10,800 nucleotides of DNA from NCBI RefSeq assembly GCF_934754935.1, contig NZ_CAKVJB010000050.1, positions 1 to 10,800 on the forward strand, in the 5' to 3' direction. Of the stretch, positions 1 through 5,448 are shown one piece after another. This DNA is from an uncultured Holdemanella sp. (lineage in GTDB: Bacteria; Bacillota_I; Bacilli_A; Erysipelotrichales; Erysipelotrichaceae). The number at the start of each line of letters is the position of its first letter. The first letter of the stretch is position 1. Below the pieces are notes generated by a model, which saw nothing but the letters and a program-made list of their open reading frames with translations, was not told the DNA's origin and searched no databases. The position numbers were made by a program, and so were the translations under genes.

Positions 1-75
1 GTGGTTCACTACACTTGGCGGTAACTACCTGTGGTTGGTTTATCTCCAACTGAACTCATGCCATGCCCGGCACAC
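1..75 (-). mobile_element. Group II intron, 5' end only (partial, runs off window)
   Basis: Read on the minus strand, the sequence from position 75 begins GTGTGCCGGGCATGGCAT. This fits the GUGYG 5' splice-site consensus of group II introns and matches the first 18 bases of the complete intron starting at 3898 with one difference. Further in, the two diverge but keep a similar fold: here a GTTGG/CCAAC stem comes soon after the start. They are therefore related but different introns, not recent copies of one another. The 5' exon ends in TTTTTCTG, the T-tract of the darA terminator, which is the insertion pattern of bacterial class C introns. The ORF, if any, and domains V and VI lie outside the window, so class and integrity cannot be checked here. 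Confidence 0.8.
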
Positions 76-78
76 CAG

Positions 79-106
79 AAAAAGGGTAGAAATAGACTTT
101 CCACCC
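79..106 (-). terminator. Rho-independent terminator of darA
   Basis: On the minus strand, nine bases after the darA stop codon, GGGTGGAAA (106-98) pairs with TTTCTACCC (92-84) across the five-base loop 97-93. This is a 9-bp stem with one G-U pair, followed by TTTTT (83-79). A group II intron begins four bases further on. Confidence 0.88.
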
Positions 107-114
107 TCCATTTG

Positions 115-438
115 TTAAACTTTTAAGAATTGTGCTACATCTAGCACGAAAATTGTGGCTCCTCCAACAGTAACTTCCACAGGAAAACTTGCATAACGGC
201 CAATATCATAACTAGCTGTACTAGGTACAATTTCCGTTCGCTTACTTGAATATTCCTTGATGATATCAATGGCTGCTTCCACTTTTTCGTCTTCACAACC
301 AATAATCAACGTTGTATTGCCTGCGCGAAGGAATCCACCAGTCGTTGCTAATTTAGTAACAGAAAAACCATTTTTATTTAGTGCATTACTTGCCACTGGA
401 CTATCGTCATTTGATAAAATTGCTAGGATAAATTTCAT
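115..438 (-). CDS. darA: Cyclic-di-AMP receptor, DarA/PstA family
   Basis: Small cytosolic PII-like protein of 107 residues, the usual length for the family. Family members form trimers that bind the second messenger c-di-AMP and change loop conformation; their downstream partner is mostly unknown. Visible family hallmarks are KLATTGGFLRAGNTT (residues 29-43), the core of the nucleotide pocket, then IIGCEDEKV, and near the C-terminus FPVEVTVGGATIFVLDVAQF. These align closely with Bacillus subtilis DarA as I recall it. The ATG at 438 has a purine-rich GGTGGGGGAAG stretch just upstream. The gene is transcribed alone: it has its own promoter, a terminator directly after the stop, and a divergent polysaccharide deacetylase gene upstream. 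In many Firmicutes this gene sits near tmk and holB; that setting is not seen here. Confidence 0.93.
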   Translation of the reverse strand: MKFILAILSNDDSPVASNALNKNGFSVTKLATTGGFLRAGNTTLIIGCEDEKVEAAIDIIKEYSSKRTEIVPSTASYDIGRYASFPVEVTVGGATIFVLDVAQFLKV

Positions 439-464
439 AGTGCTTCCCCCACCTTTCTAAAGTT

Positions 465-493
465 ATTATATATAAATTTATGTGTAACTACAA
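465..493 (-). promoter_or_regulatory. Predicted sigma-A-type promoter of darA
   Basis: On the minus strand, TTGTAG (493-488) and a perfect TATAAT (470-465) are separated by 17 bases. The -10 lies 27 bases upstream of the darA ATG. The -10 is strong and the -35 weak. Confidence 0.6.
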
Positions 494-539
494 CACCCAA
501 AAGAACCATAATCTTTAGAACAATTCCTTCCGTTTCATG

Positions 540-545
540 TATAAT
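540..545 (+). promoter_or_regulatory. Predicted -10 element of the polysaccharide deacetylase gene
   Basis: A perfect TATAAT lies 70 bases upstream of the start at 616. No good -35 is seen at 17-bp spacing; 517-522 reads AGAACA, a half match. The stretch 441-615 holds this and the divergent darA promoter and nothing else I can recognise. Confidence 0.45.
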
Positions 546-615
546 AAGAGTTGAGTTTAGTGGGAGTAGTCAGATATGTTAATAAAGAAATATTCAAATC
601 TTTTGGAGATCCAAT

Positions 616-1989
616 ATGATAAATAAAAGAAAAAAGGACAAATTTGGCAATGGATTGATCACATTTCTATTTATATGCATTATTTTTCTATTGTGTTATG
701 CTTTTAAAAATCCAGTTTTATTATATTCATCCAATCCAGAAGTAGAGATCAATCATGAATATGATCCAAAAGAAAATATTCAACAAGTCTTCTTCCATTC
801 GGATTCCGAAGTAAAGATTTCAGGAGATATCGATACGAATAAAATTGGAAATTATGAAATCACATATCAATTAAAGAATTATAAAAAAACATGCAAAGTA
901 TCTGTAAAAGATACAAAAGCACCTGAATTAAAAGTTAAAGCCTATAAAGCGGATATGAAAGAAGATATTCAGCCTGAATCCTTTGTCGAAAGTGTTAAGG
1001 ACGATTCAAAAGTATCTTTATCCTTTAAGAAAAAACCTACAAAGGACAAAGAACAAACATTAACCATCATCGCAAAAGATGAATATGGAAATACAACAAT
1101 GAAAGAGGCAACTCTAACATTGGCAAAAGATACAAAAAAACCTGTAATTCATACGGATACTATCTCTGTTTATGTGGGTTCAAAGCCTAACTACAAATCC
1201 TATATAGAGGTAACCGATAATCTGGATTCTAAACCAACAATCAAGGTCGATTCTTCAAAAGTAAAGACCAAAAAGGCGGGAACTTATAAATTATTAGTTA
1301 CAGCTACAGATCGTTCCGGTAATAAGGCCAAGGCAAAAATCAATGTAACTGTTGAAGAACCAAGTAAAGTCGTATATATGACATTTGATGATGGTCCTAG
1401 TGAAAATACAGATAAGATATTAAAGATCTTAAAGAAATATGATGCGAAAGCCACTTTCTTTGTGACTGGAAACAATCAAAAATACAACAAATCTATCAAA
1501 AAGGCTGCTGATCAAGGAAATACCATTGCACTTCACACTTATACGCATGACTATGCGAACGTTTATTCTTCTACCACAGCTTATTTTGAAGACTTACAAA
1601 AAGTAAGTGACATGGTCAAACAAATCACAGGTAAAGCACCAAAATATATTCGTTTCCCTGGAGGTTCTAGCAACACAATTTCAGCACAATTTTCGCAAGG
1701 AATCATGACTACACTTGATAGTTTAGTACATGAAAAAGGTTATGAATATTTTGATTGGAACTGCTCAAGTGGAGATGCTGCATCTAATACAGTGCCAGCA
1801 CAAGATATTGTACGCAATGCGACAAATTGTGATTACGAGCAGATCATGATTTTATTCCATGATTCAAGTCCAAAAACAACAACAGTTGAAGCATTACCAG
1901 AAATCATTAAAAACTATAAAGATCGAGGATATGTCTTTAAAGGAATTTCAGATGATACACCAATATTCCATCATGGAGTTAATAACTAA
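616..1989 (+). CDS. Membrane-anchored polysaccharide deacetylase (NodB/CE4) with Ig-like repeats
   Basis: Surface enzyme of 457 residues that probably removes N-acetyl groups from peptidoglycan or another wall or capsule polysaccharide. A basic N-terminus (KRKKDKF) and a hydrophobic segment at 14-30 with no obvious signal-peptidase site suggest a type II membrane anchor. Residues about 40-248 hold three repeat-like beta domains resembling bacterial Ig-like modules (DUF5011 type), with recurring D-T-K-x-P and TAxDxxGN patterns, which would space the enzyme away from the membrane. The NodB domain, about 252-450, has all CE4 motifs: TFDDGPS (256-262, D258 and D259), HTYTH (307-311, metal His307 and His311), RFPGG (346-350), DWN (380-382) and LFHD (413-416, His415). 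GGAG lies 7-8 bases before the ATG. It is a single-gene transcript ending at its own hairpin. Exact substrate unknown. Confidence 0.92.
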   Translation: MINKRKKDKFGNGLITFLFICIIFLLCYAFKNPVLLYSSNPEVEINHEYDPKENIQQVFFHSDSEVKISGDIDTNKIGNYEITYQLKNYKKTCKVSVKDTKAPELKVKAYKADMKEDIQPESFVESVKDDSKVSLSFKKKPTKDKEQTLTIIAKDEYGNTTMKEATLTLAKDTKKPVIHTDTISVYVGSKPNYKSYIEVTDNLDSKPTIKVDSSKVKTKKAGTYKLLVTATDRSGNKAKAKINVTVEEPSKVVYMTFDDGPSENTDKILKILKKYDAKATFFVTGNNQKYNKSIKKAADQGNTIALHTYTHDYANVYSSTTAYFEDLQKVSDMVKQITGKAPKYIRFPGGSSNTISAQFSQGIMTTLDSLVHEKGYEYFDWNCSSGDAASNTVPAQDIVRNATNCDYEQIMILFHDSSPKTTTVEALPEIIKNYKDRGYVFKGISDDTPIFHHGVNN

Positions 1990-2013
1990 GCTAGCTTAAG
2001 GCTGGCTTTTTTT
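1988..2013 (+). terminator. Rho-independent terminator of the deacetylase gene
   Basis: AAGCTAGC (1988-1995) pairs with GCTGGCTT (2001-2008) around a five-base loop, with one G-U pair, followed by a T-run to 2013. The stem starts inside the stop codon. The 3' end of the group IIC intron abuts it from the other strand, about five bases beyond the T-run. Confidence 0.88.
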
Positions 2014-2024
2014 GTGCAATCGAG

Positions 2025-2090
2025 TAGGAGAAAGTAATAAAACTTTCGTCCTCTCACACCACCGGGCAAGCCGCTCGGCACACGGCGGTT
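2025..2090 (-). ncRNA. Group II intron catalytic domain V and branch-point domain VI
   Basis: Domain V is the 34 bases 2090-2057 on the minus strand. Its lower stem is ACCGCCG (2089-2083) paired with CGGTGGT (2064-2058) with one G-U pair, and it contains the CGC form of the catalytic triad typical of class C. The tip is a short GCC/GGC stem around GAGC. Domain VI follows: GAG-AGGA (from about 2054) pairs with TCCT-A-CTC, leaving the adenosine opposite position 2025 bulged as the predicted branch point, about six bases from the 3' splice site. Confidence 0.85.
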
Positions 2091-2100
2091 CAAATTCAAA

Positions 2101-3381
2101 TTAACAGTGCTTTAGATTAAATTGGTCTAGTAAGAATACTAGGCCTCTTTCTTTTAGTCTTTTATTCGTAAGCACAGTATTTAAGAAGCTACTGGCGCAT
2201 CTTGCATAGGCTTTTCGACTGTTCGCAAGCATCCATGCTTCTCTTTTTGGTACCCCTAGACTAATCAGAGCCTTCTTCTTTGTGTTTACTTTCTTCCATT
2301 GTTTCCATATGCACATTCGTAATCTAAATCTTACATGTACATCAATCACTCGTGCAATATTCTTCCAGTAACCAATCTTATAGTAGTTGGTCCATCCTAC
2401 GATTGTTTTCTTAATCTTTTCAAGACGTTCGTCTAAACTGATTGACCATCTTCTACTAGTGAGTTTCTTAAGTTTAAGTTTTAGTTTCTCGACTGATTTT
2501 GCGTGGGGCTTGGCTTTCCATAACCCGTCATACTTGTCCATAAAGAATCCAAATCCTAAATACTTAATATCATTGGGTTTAGAGACTTTAGACTTTGTCA
2601 TATTTACTTTTAATCCGAGTTTGTTCTCAATAAATATCGAGACATTCTTCATGACTCTGTCTGCTGCTTTAGAACTACCTACTAATATAATGCAGTCATC
2701 CGCGTATCTTGTGAATCGCAATCCTCTAGCCTCTAATTCCTTATCTAACTGGTCAAGCATAATATTGCTTAACAATGGACTAAGATTTCCACCTTGAGGT
2801 GTACCTATAACCGATTCTTTGTATTCATCATCTATCATGATTCCGCTCTTTAGAAATTTATTAATCAATGAAACTATCTCGCCACATTTAACATCTTTCA
2901 TAATTAGTGAAATCATCTTATCGTGATTTACATTGTCGAAGAACTTTTCCAAATCGATGTCCACAACCCATTGGTAGCCGTCATTCATAAATTCCAAAGC
3001 TTTTAGAATTGCCATTTCACAACATCTGTCAGGCCTGAATCCATAGCTAGAATCACTAAATTTAGGCTCATATATTGGTGTTAAGACTTGTGCAATCGCT
3101 TGTTGCACGAATCTATCTACGACAGTAGGTACACCTAAGTTGCGTACTCCTCCATCCGGTTTTGGTATCTCAACCCTTTTAACCGGTTTTGGACTATACT
3201 TCTTATTTCGAATCTGTTCCTTGATTTCATCAAGGTGTTTAGAAAGGTATTCATCTAATTCTTTGACTTCCATGCCATCGATACCCGATGCACCTTTATT
3301 TTTCTTTACTCTCTGTTTATCTATTTTAAGATTTTCATCGCTTAAAAGCTCATTTAGTAAAGTATCATCATTGTATAACAC
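2101..3381 (-). CDS. ltrA: Group IIC intron-encoded reverse transcriptase/maturase
   Basis: Multifunctional protein of 426 residues that binds its intron RNA, helps it splice, and reverse-transcribes it at a new target. Fingers and palm motifs are intact: EIPKPDGGVRNLGVP (71-85), VDIDLEKFFDNVNHD (140-154) with the first catalytic Asp at 141, TPQGGNLSP (194-202) and YADD (226-229). Maturase/thumb domain X follows, with GWTNYYKIG (329-337) and a basic RFRLRMCIWKQWKK stretch. The protein ends soon after, with no HNH endonuclease, so it belongs to the short class C type, which relies on single-stranded DNA at forks or terminator hairpins. It strongly resembles, from memory, the Eubacterium rectale intron RT known as MarathonRT (427 residues). 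The start is GTG at 3381 with GGAGGAGG about 9 bases upstream; the nearby ATG is out of frame. Nothing is missing, so it is probably active. Confidence 0.95.
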   Translation of the reverse strand: MLYNDDTLLNELLSDENLKIDKQRVKKNKGASGIDGMEVKELDEYLSKHLDEIKEQIRNKKYSPKPVKRVEIPKPDGGVRNLGVPTVVDRFVQQAIAQVLTPIYEPKFSDSSYGFRPDRCCEMAILKALEFMNDGYQWVVDIDLEKFFDNVNHDKMISLIMKDVKCGEIVSLINKFLKSGIMIDDEYKESVIGTPQGGNLSPLLSNIMLDQLDKELEARGLRFTRYADDCIILVGSSKAADRVMKNVSIFIENKLGLKVNMTKSKVSKPNDIKYLGFGFFMDKYDGLWKAKPHAKSVEKLKLKLKKLTSRRWSISLDERLEKIKKTIVGWTNYYKIGYWKNIARVIDVHVRFRLRMCIWKQWKKVNTKKKALISLGVPKREAWMLANSRKAYARCASSFLNTVLTNKRLKERGLVFLLDQFNLKHC

Positions 3382-3897
3382 TGTTCGTTACCTCCTCCGT
3401 CTTCGCCATCCTCTGTACTAACTTTCCCTTTCCTTTCCTGGGCTTCTAGTTTTCCTCAACTTCTGAGTTTGTCATACAGTGGAATCTTGTACGTTATTAA
3501 TAACCATGAATTTGTTTGGTCCTTCGCTCCACATCCATTACAGATGCTTCTTCGCTACTACGACCGCTGCTGACTCCTTGCCGTTCGTTGTTACTAGGAT
3601 ATTCTCCTCGACAAGGCCTCCCGGGATAAGGTCATATATCTTTCATTCCATATATCTGCCACGTTTACTCATTTGAATATTCCACAGTCATTAGGATTTT
3701 ATGTTGTTTGGCACATTCATCCGAATTCTTACGAGCCTCCTACGTGATTTCTGTACGTCAGACCGGAACTTTGCCTCCACCTTCTTTCAGATTCCACCTC
3801 ACGATGGACACCCTTGGTATTGGCTAGTGGTTGGCCACTGTGATTACAACCCCCACAACAGACTTTCACTGTCTAGATATATGCCATGCCCGGCATA
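3382..3897 (-). ncRNA. Group II intron domains I-III and start of IV (non-coding)
   Basis: This stretch of about 515 bases between the intron 5' end and the RT start holds no convincing gene. Its GC-richer, hairpin-rich character fits the folded domains I to III of the ribozyme, which carry the exon-binding loops. I did not assign individual helices or EBS sites. Short open frames on either strand here lack ribosome binding sites and protein-like composition. Confidence 0.75.
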
Positions 3898-3899
3898 CC

Positions 3900-3928
3900 A
3901 AAAAAATCGAAGGAATTAACCTTCGATT
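3900..3928 (-). terminator. Rho-independent terminator of the PocR-domain gene
   Basis: On the minus strand AATCGAAGG (3928-3920) pairs perfectly with CCTTCGATT (3913-3905) around the six-base loop TTAATT, followed by a T-tract to 3900. The stop codon TAA (3918-3916) lies inside the loop, so the last codons of the gene form one arm of the hairpin. The group IIC intron begins two bases after the T-tract. Confidence 0.92.
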
Positions 3929-4407
3929 ACTGCTTTATAGTACTTTAATAAATCTTGCATCAATTCGATACTTTCTTCTACTTGCGCTTCATTCATCACA
4001 ACAACTTTTGTGTAGTTATGTAAAAGTATTGGTCTAGAAACATTATATGTTTCAGCTAAATGATTGACCCAATCTTCTGCTTCTAAACCTTGTTGCTTTG
4101 TGATGACACCCTCAGATATGATAACACCTTTTACATCTGCAAGAGATACGGGAACACTCCATTTAACAAGCCCTGCATGACATGCATACTTTTGTGGTTC
4201 ATTCGATTTTAAAGCTCCTGTATAATTTTCAAATGTACATTCATCACATTGACGTAATGCAGATGAACTTGTTTTTAAGCATTTACAAAAGAAGTTTTTC
4301 TCCTTTGCGCTACTAATCTCTGTTTCGTCTTGCACAAAATAGCATCTTAATCCAGTAATATGGTAATACGCATCCATTACCTTTTTGATTGCTTCTTCAG
4401 GCAACAT
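3916..4407 (-). CDS. Stand-alone PocR-type sensory domain protein
   Basis: Soluble protein of 163 residues consisting almost wholly of a PocR ligand-binding domain, a PAS-like fold usually found on AraC regulators or histidine kinases (PocR itself controls propanediol use). Hallmarks are FCKC (40-43), CDEC (54-57), then YACHAGLVKWSVPV (74-87) and GVIISEGVI. Six cysteines (22, 41, 43, 54, 57, 76), several in CxC or CxxC pairs, suggest a metal, iron-sulfur or redox role, but this is inference. No DNA-binding, kinase or transmembrane part is present. I chose the ATG at 4407 because GAGGTG lies exactly 7 bases upstream; the TTG at 4422 would bury that site within the coding region. The gene stands alone, with its own promoter and terminator, just downstream of the trxB operon. 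Ligand and partner are unknown. Confidence 0.82.
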   Translation of the reverse strand: MLPEEAIKKVMDAYYHITGLRCYFVQDETEISSAKEKNFFCKCLKTSSSALRQCDECTFENYTGALKSNEPQKYACHAGLVKWSVPVSLADVKGVIISEGVITKQQGLEAEDWVNHLAETYNVSRPILLHNYTKVVVMNEAQVEESIELMQDLLKYYKAVIEG

Positions 4408-4414
4408 AATATAA

Positions 4415-4420
4415 CACCTC
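4415..4420 (-). promoter_or_regulatory. Ribosome binding site that sets the PocR-gene start
   Basis: GAGGTG on the minus strand, 7 bases before the ATG at 4407. It argues against the upstream in-frame TTG at 4422. Confidence 0.75.
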
Positions 4421-4439
4421 AAATCCTTTTCTTACCTTA

Positions 4440-4468
4440 ATTAAATCACTTTCAGTGATTGATTTCAA
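4440..4468 (-). promoter_or_regulatory. Promoter with palindromic operator-like spacer upstream of the PocR-domain gene
   Basis: On the minus strand TTGAAA (4468-4463) and TTTAAT (4445-4440) are separated by exactly 17 bases. The spacer holds a perfect 7-bp palindrome, AATCACT-GAA-AGTGATT (4460-4444), whose last two bases overlap the -10. That position is typical of a repressor operator. The binding protein is not identifiable. Confidence 0.62.
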
Positions 4469-4503
4469 GAATTTTGTAAGCCGTTTCAGTTATATTTTCG
4501 CAT

Positions 4504-4530
4504 TTTAAAACCAGATGTTTTCATCTGGTT
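4504..4530 (-). terminator. Terminator of the uvrA-hprK-lgt::ppaX-trxB operon
   Basis: Directly after the trxB stop, AACCAGATG (4530-4522) pairs perfectly with CATCTGGTT (4517-4509) around an AAAA loop, followed by a short T-run. The 9-bp perfect stem, flanked by A/T on both sides, could work in either direction. The T-tract is modest, so some readthrough into the PocR-domain gene is possible. Confidence 0.82.
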
Positions 4531-4533
4531 GTA

Positions 4534-5448
4534 TTAAATATTTTTGATTTTATGAAATGCATGTTGCGCTGCAATGGCACCATCATTGCAAGCTGTTACT
4601 ACCTGTCTTAATTCTTTATCAATGACATCTCCAGCTGCATAGATTCCTGGTATTTTTGTTTGACAATTCGCATCCACTAAGACGTATCCTCGTTCGTTCA
4701 ACACACCTAAATCTTGTACACAATCCGTATTTGGATCTTGTCCAACATAAGGAAAGATGCCTGAACATTCTACAATCTGCGTTTCATGTGTATCTACATT
4801 TTCTAGCTCAATGCCAGATACTTTTCCTTCTGAACTTAAAATTCGAACAGGAATATGTTTCTTGATGACATGAATCTTTTCATTTTCTTCAATCTGCCTT
4901 TGAATATGTTCTTCTGCTCTAAATACATCTCTTCGAATCACAATCGTTACACTTCGTGCAAGTCCTGCAAGATAAATCGATTCTTCTAATGCCGAGTTTC
5001 CTCCGCCAATCACGACTACATCTTTATCTCTAAAAAATGCCCCGTCACAAACGGCACAAAAAGAAACACCATGTCCAAGATTTTCTTTTTCTCCAGGTAT
5101 ATTTAACAATCGTTCTTTTGTCCCTGTCGCAAGAATGATAGCTTTACCATTCACAACATTTCCATCACTCAAATATACATTTTTATTTTCATCAATCTTG
5201 TTGACTTCACCATACGCATATTCAGCTTGAAAAGAAGTAGCTTGCTCAAACATATCCATCGCAAGCTGCGTTCCTTCTATTTCTTTAACACCTGGATAAT
5301 TACTGATTTTATTTGTTTTAATCAACTTTCCTCCTGGCGCCCCATTTTCTAAAATCAATGTTTTTAGTCCAGCTCTTGAACCATAAAGTGCTGCACTTAA
5401 GCCGGCTGGCCCAGCACCTATTATCACCAAATCGTATTGTCGCTCCAT
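4534..5448 (-). CDS. trxB: Thioredoxin reductase (NADPH, FAD)
   Basis: Low-molecular-weight flavoprotein of 304 residues that uses NADPH to reduce thioredoxin in the cytosol, keeping ribonucleotide reductase, peroxidases and other thiol proteins reduced. The FAD Rossmann motif GAGPAG is at 11-16, the redox disulfide CAVC at 131-134 (CATC in many homologues), the NADPH-binding GGGNSA at 148-153 with the phosphate-binding RRDVFRA at 172-178, and the second FAD motif GIYAAGDV at 268-275. Length and order are normal. The ATG at 5448 follows AAGGAGG by about 7 bases and overlaps the end of lgt::ppaX by 25 bases, so the two are probably translationally coupled. It is the last gene of the operon. 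The same neighbourhood (hprK, lgt, ppaX, trxB) is conserved in Bacillus. Confidence 0.96.
   Translation of the reverse strand: MERQYDLVIIGAGPAGLSAALYGSRAGLKTLILENGAPGGKLIKTNKISNYPGVKEIEGTQLAMDMFEQATSFQAEYAYGEVNKIDENKNVYLSDGNVVNGKAIILATGTKERLLNIPGEKENLGHGVSFCAVCDGAFFRDKDVVVIGGGNSALEESIYLAGLARSVTIVIRRDVFRAEEHIQRQIEENEKIHVIKKHIPVRILSSEGKVSGIELENVDTHETQIVECSGIFPYVGQDPNTDCVQDLGVLNERGYVLVDANCQTKIPGIYAAGDVIDKELRQVVTACNDGAIAAQHAFHKIKNI

Larger units (their letters stand above)
2019..3898 (-). mobile_element. Complete bacterial group IIC (class C) intron
   Basis: A retroelement of about 1,880 bases: a self-splicing ribozyme plus its maturase/reverse transcriptase. The 5' end at 3898 reads GTATGCCGGGCATGGCAT (GUGYG-like with A at position 3). 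The 3' end falls at about 2019, where the minus strand reads CTACTCGAT, the usual class C ending. Domain V (2090-2057) and domain VI with a bulged adenosine (2025) are recognisable, and the ORF stops 11 bases before domain V, as expected for an ORF in domain IV. Class C is supported by the small endonuclease-less RT, the CGC triad in domain V, and insertion directly after a terminator stem and T-tract. The exact 3' splice site is uncertain by a base or two. With ends, ORF and domain V all intact, the element looks functional. Confidence 0.92.

Noticed and set aside
2101..3381. Reverse transcriptase as part of a retron, diversity-generating system or abortive-infection defence
   Set aside because: It lies within recognisable group II intron ends with domains V and VI, has a maturase domain, and the family motifs are those of class C intron RTs. 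No msr/msd, template repeat or effector gene is present.
1..3898. The two intron 5' ends as copies of one recently duplicated element
   Set aside because: After the first 18 bases the sequences differ substantially, so they are related introns and not recent duplicates.
3140..3919. Small plus-strand open frames opposite the RT 5' end and the intron 5' region
   Set aside because: They lack ribosome sites and protein-like composition, and coincide with the RT gene on the other strand or the structured intron RNA.
4408..4422. TTG start giving the PocR-domain protein five extra residues
   Set aside because: The GAGGTG ribosome site lies inside that extension and is ideally spaced for the ATG at 4407.
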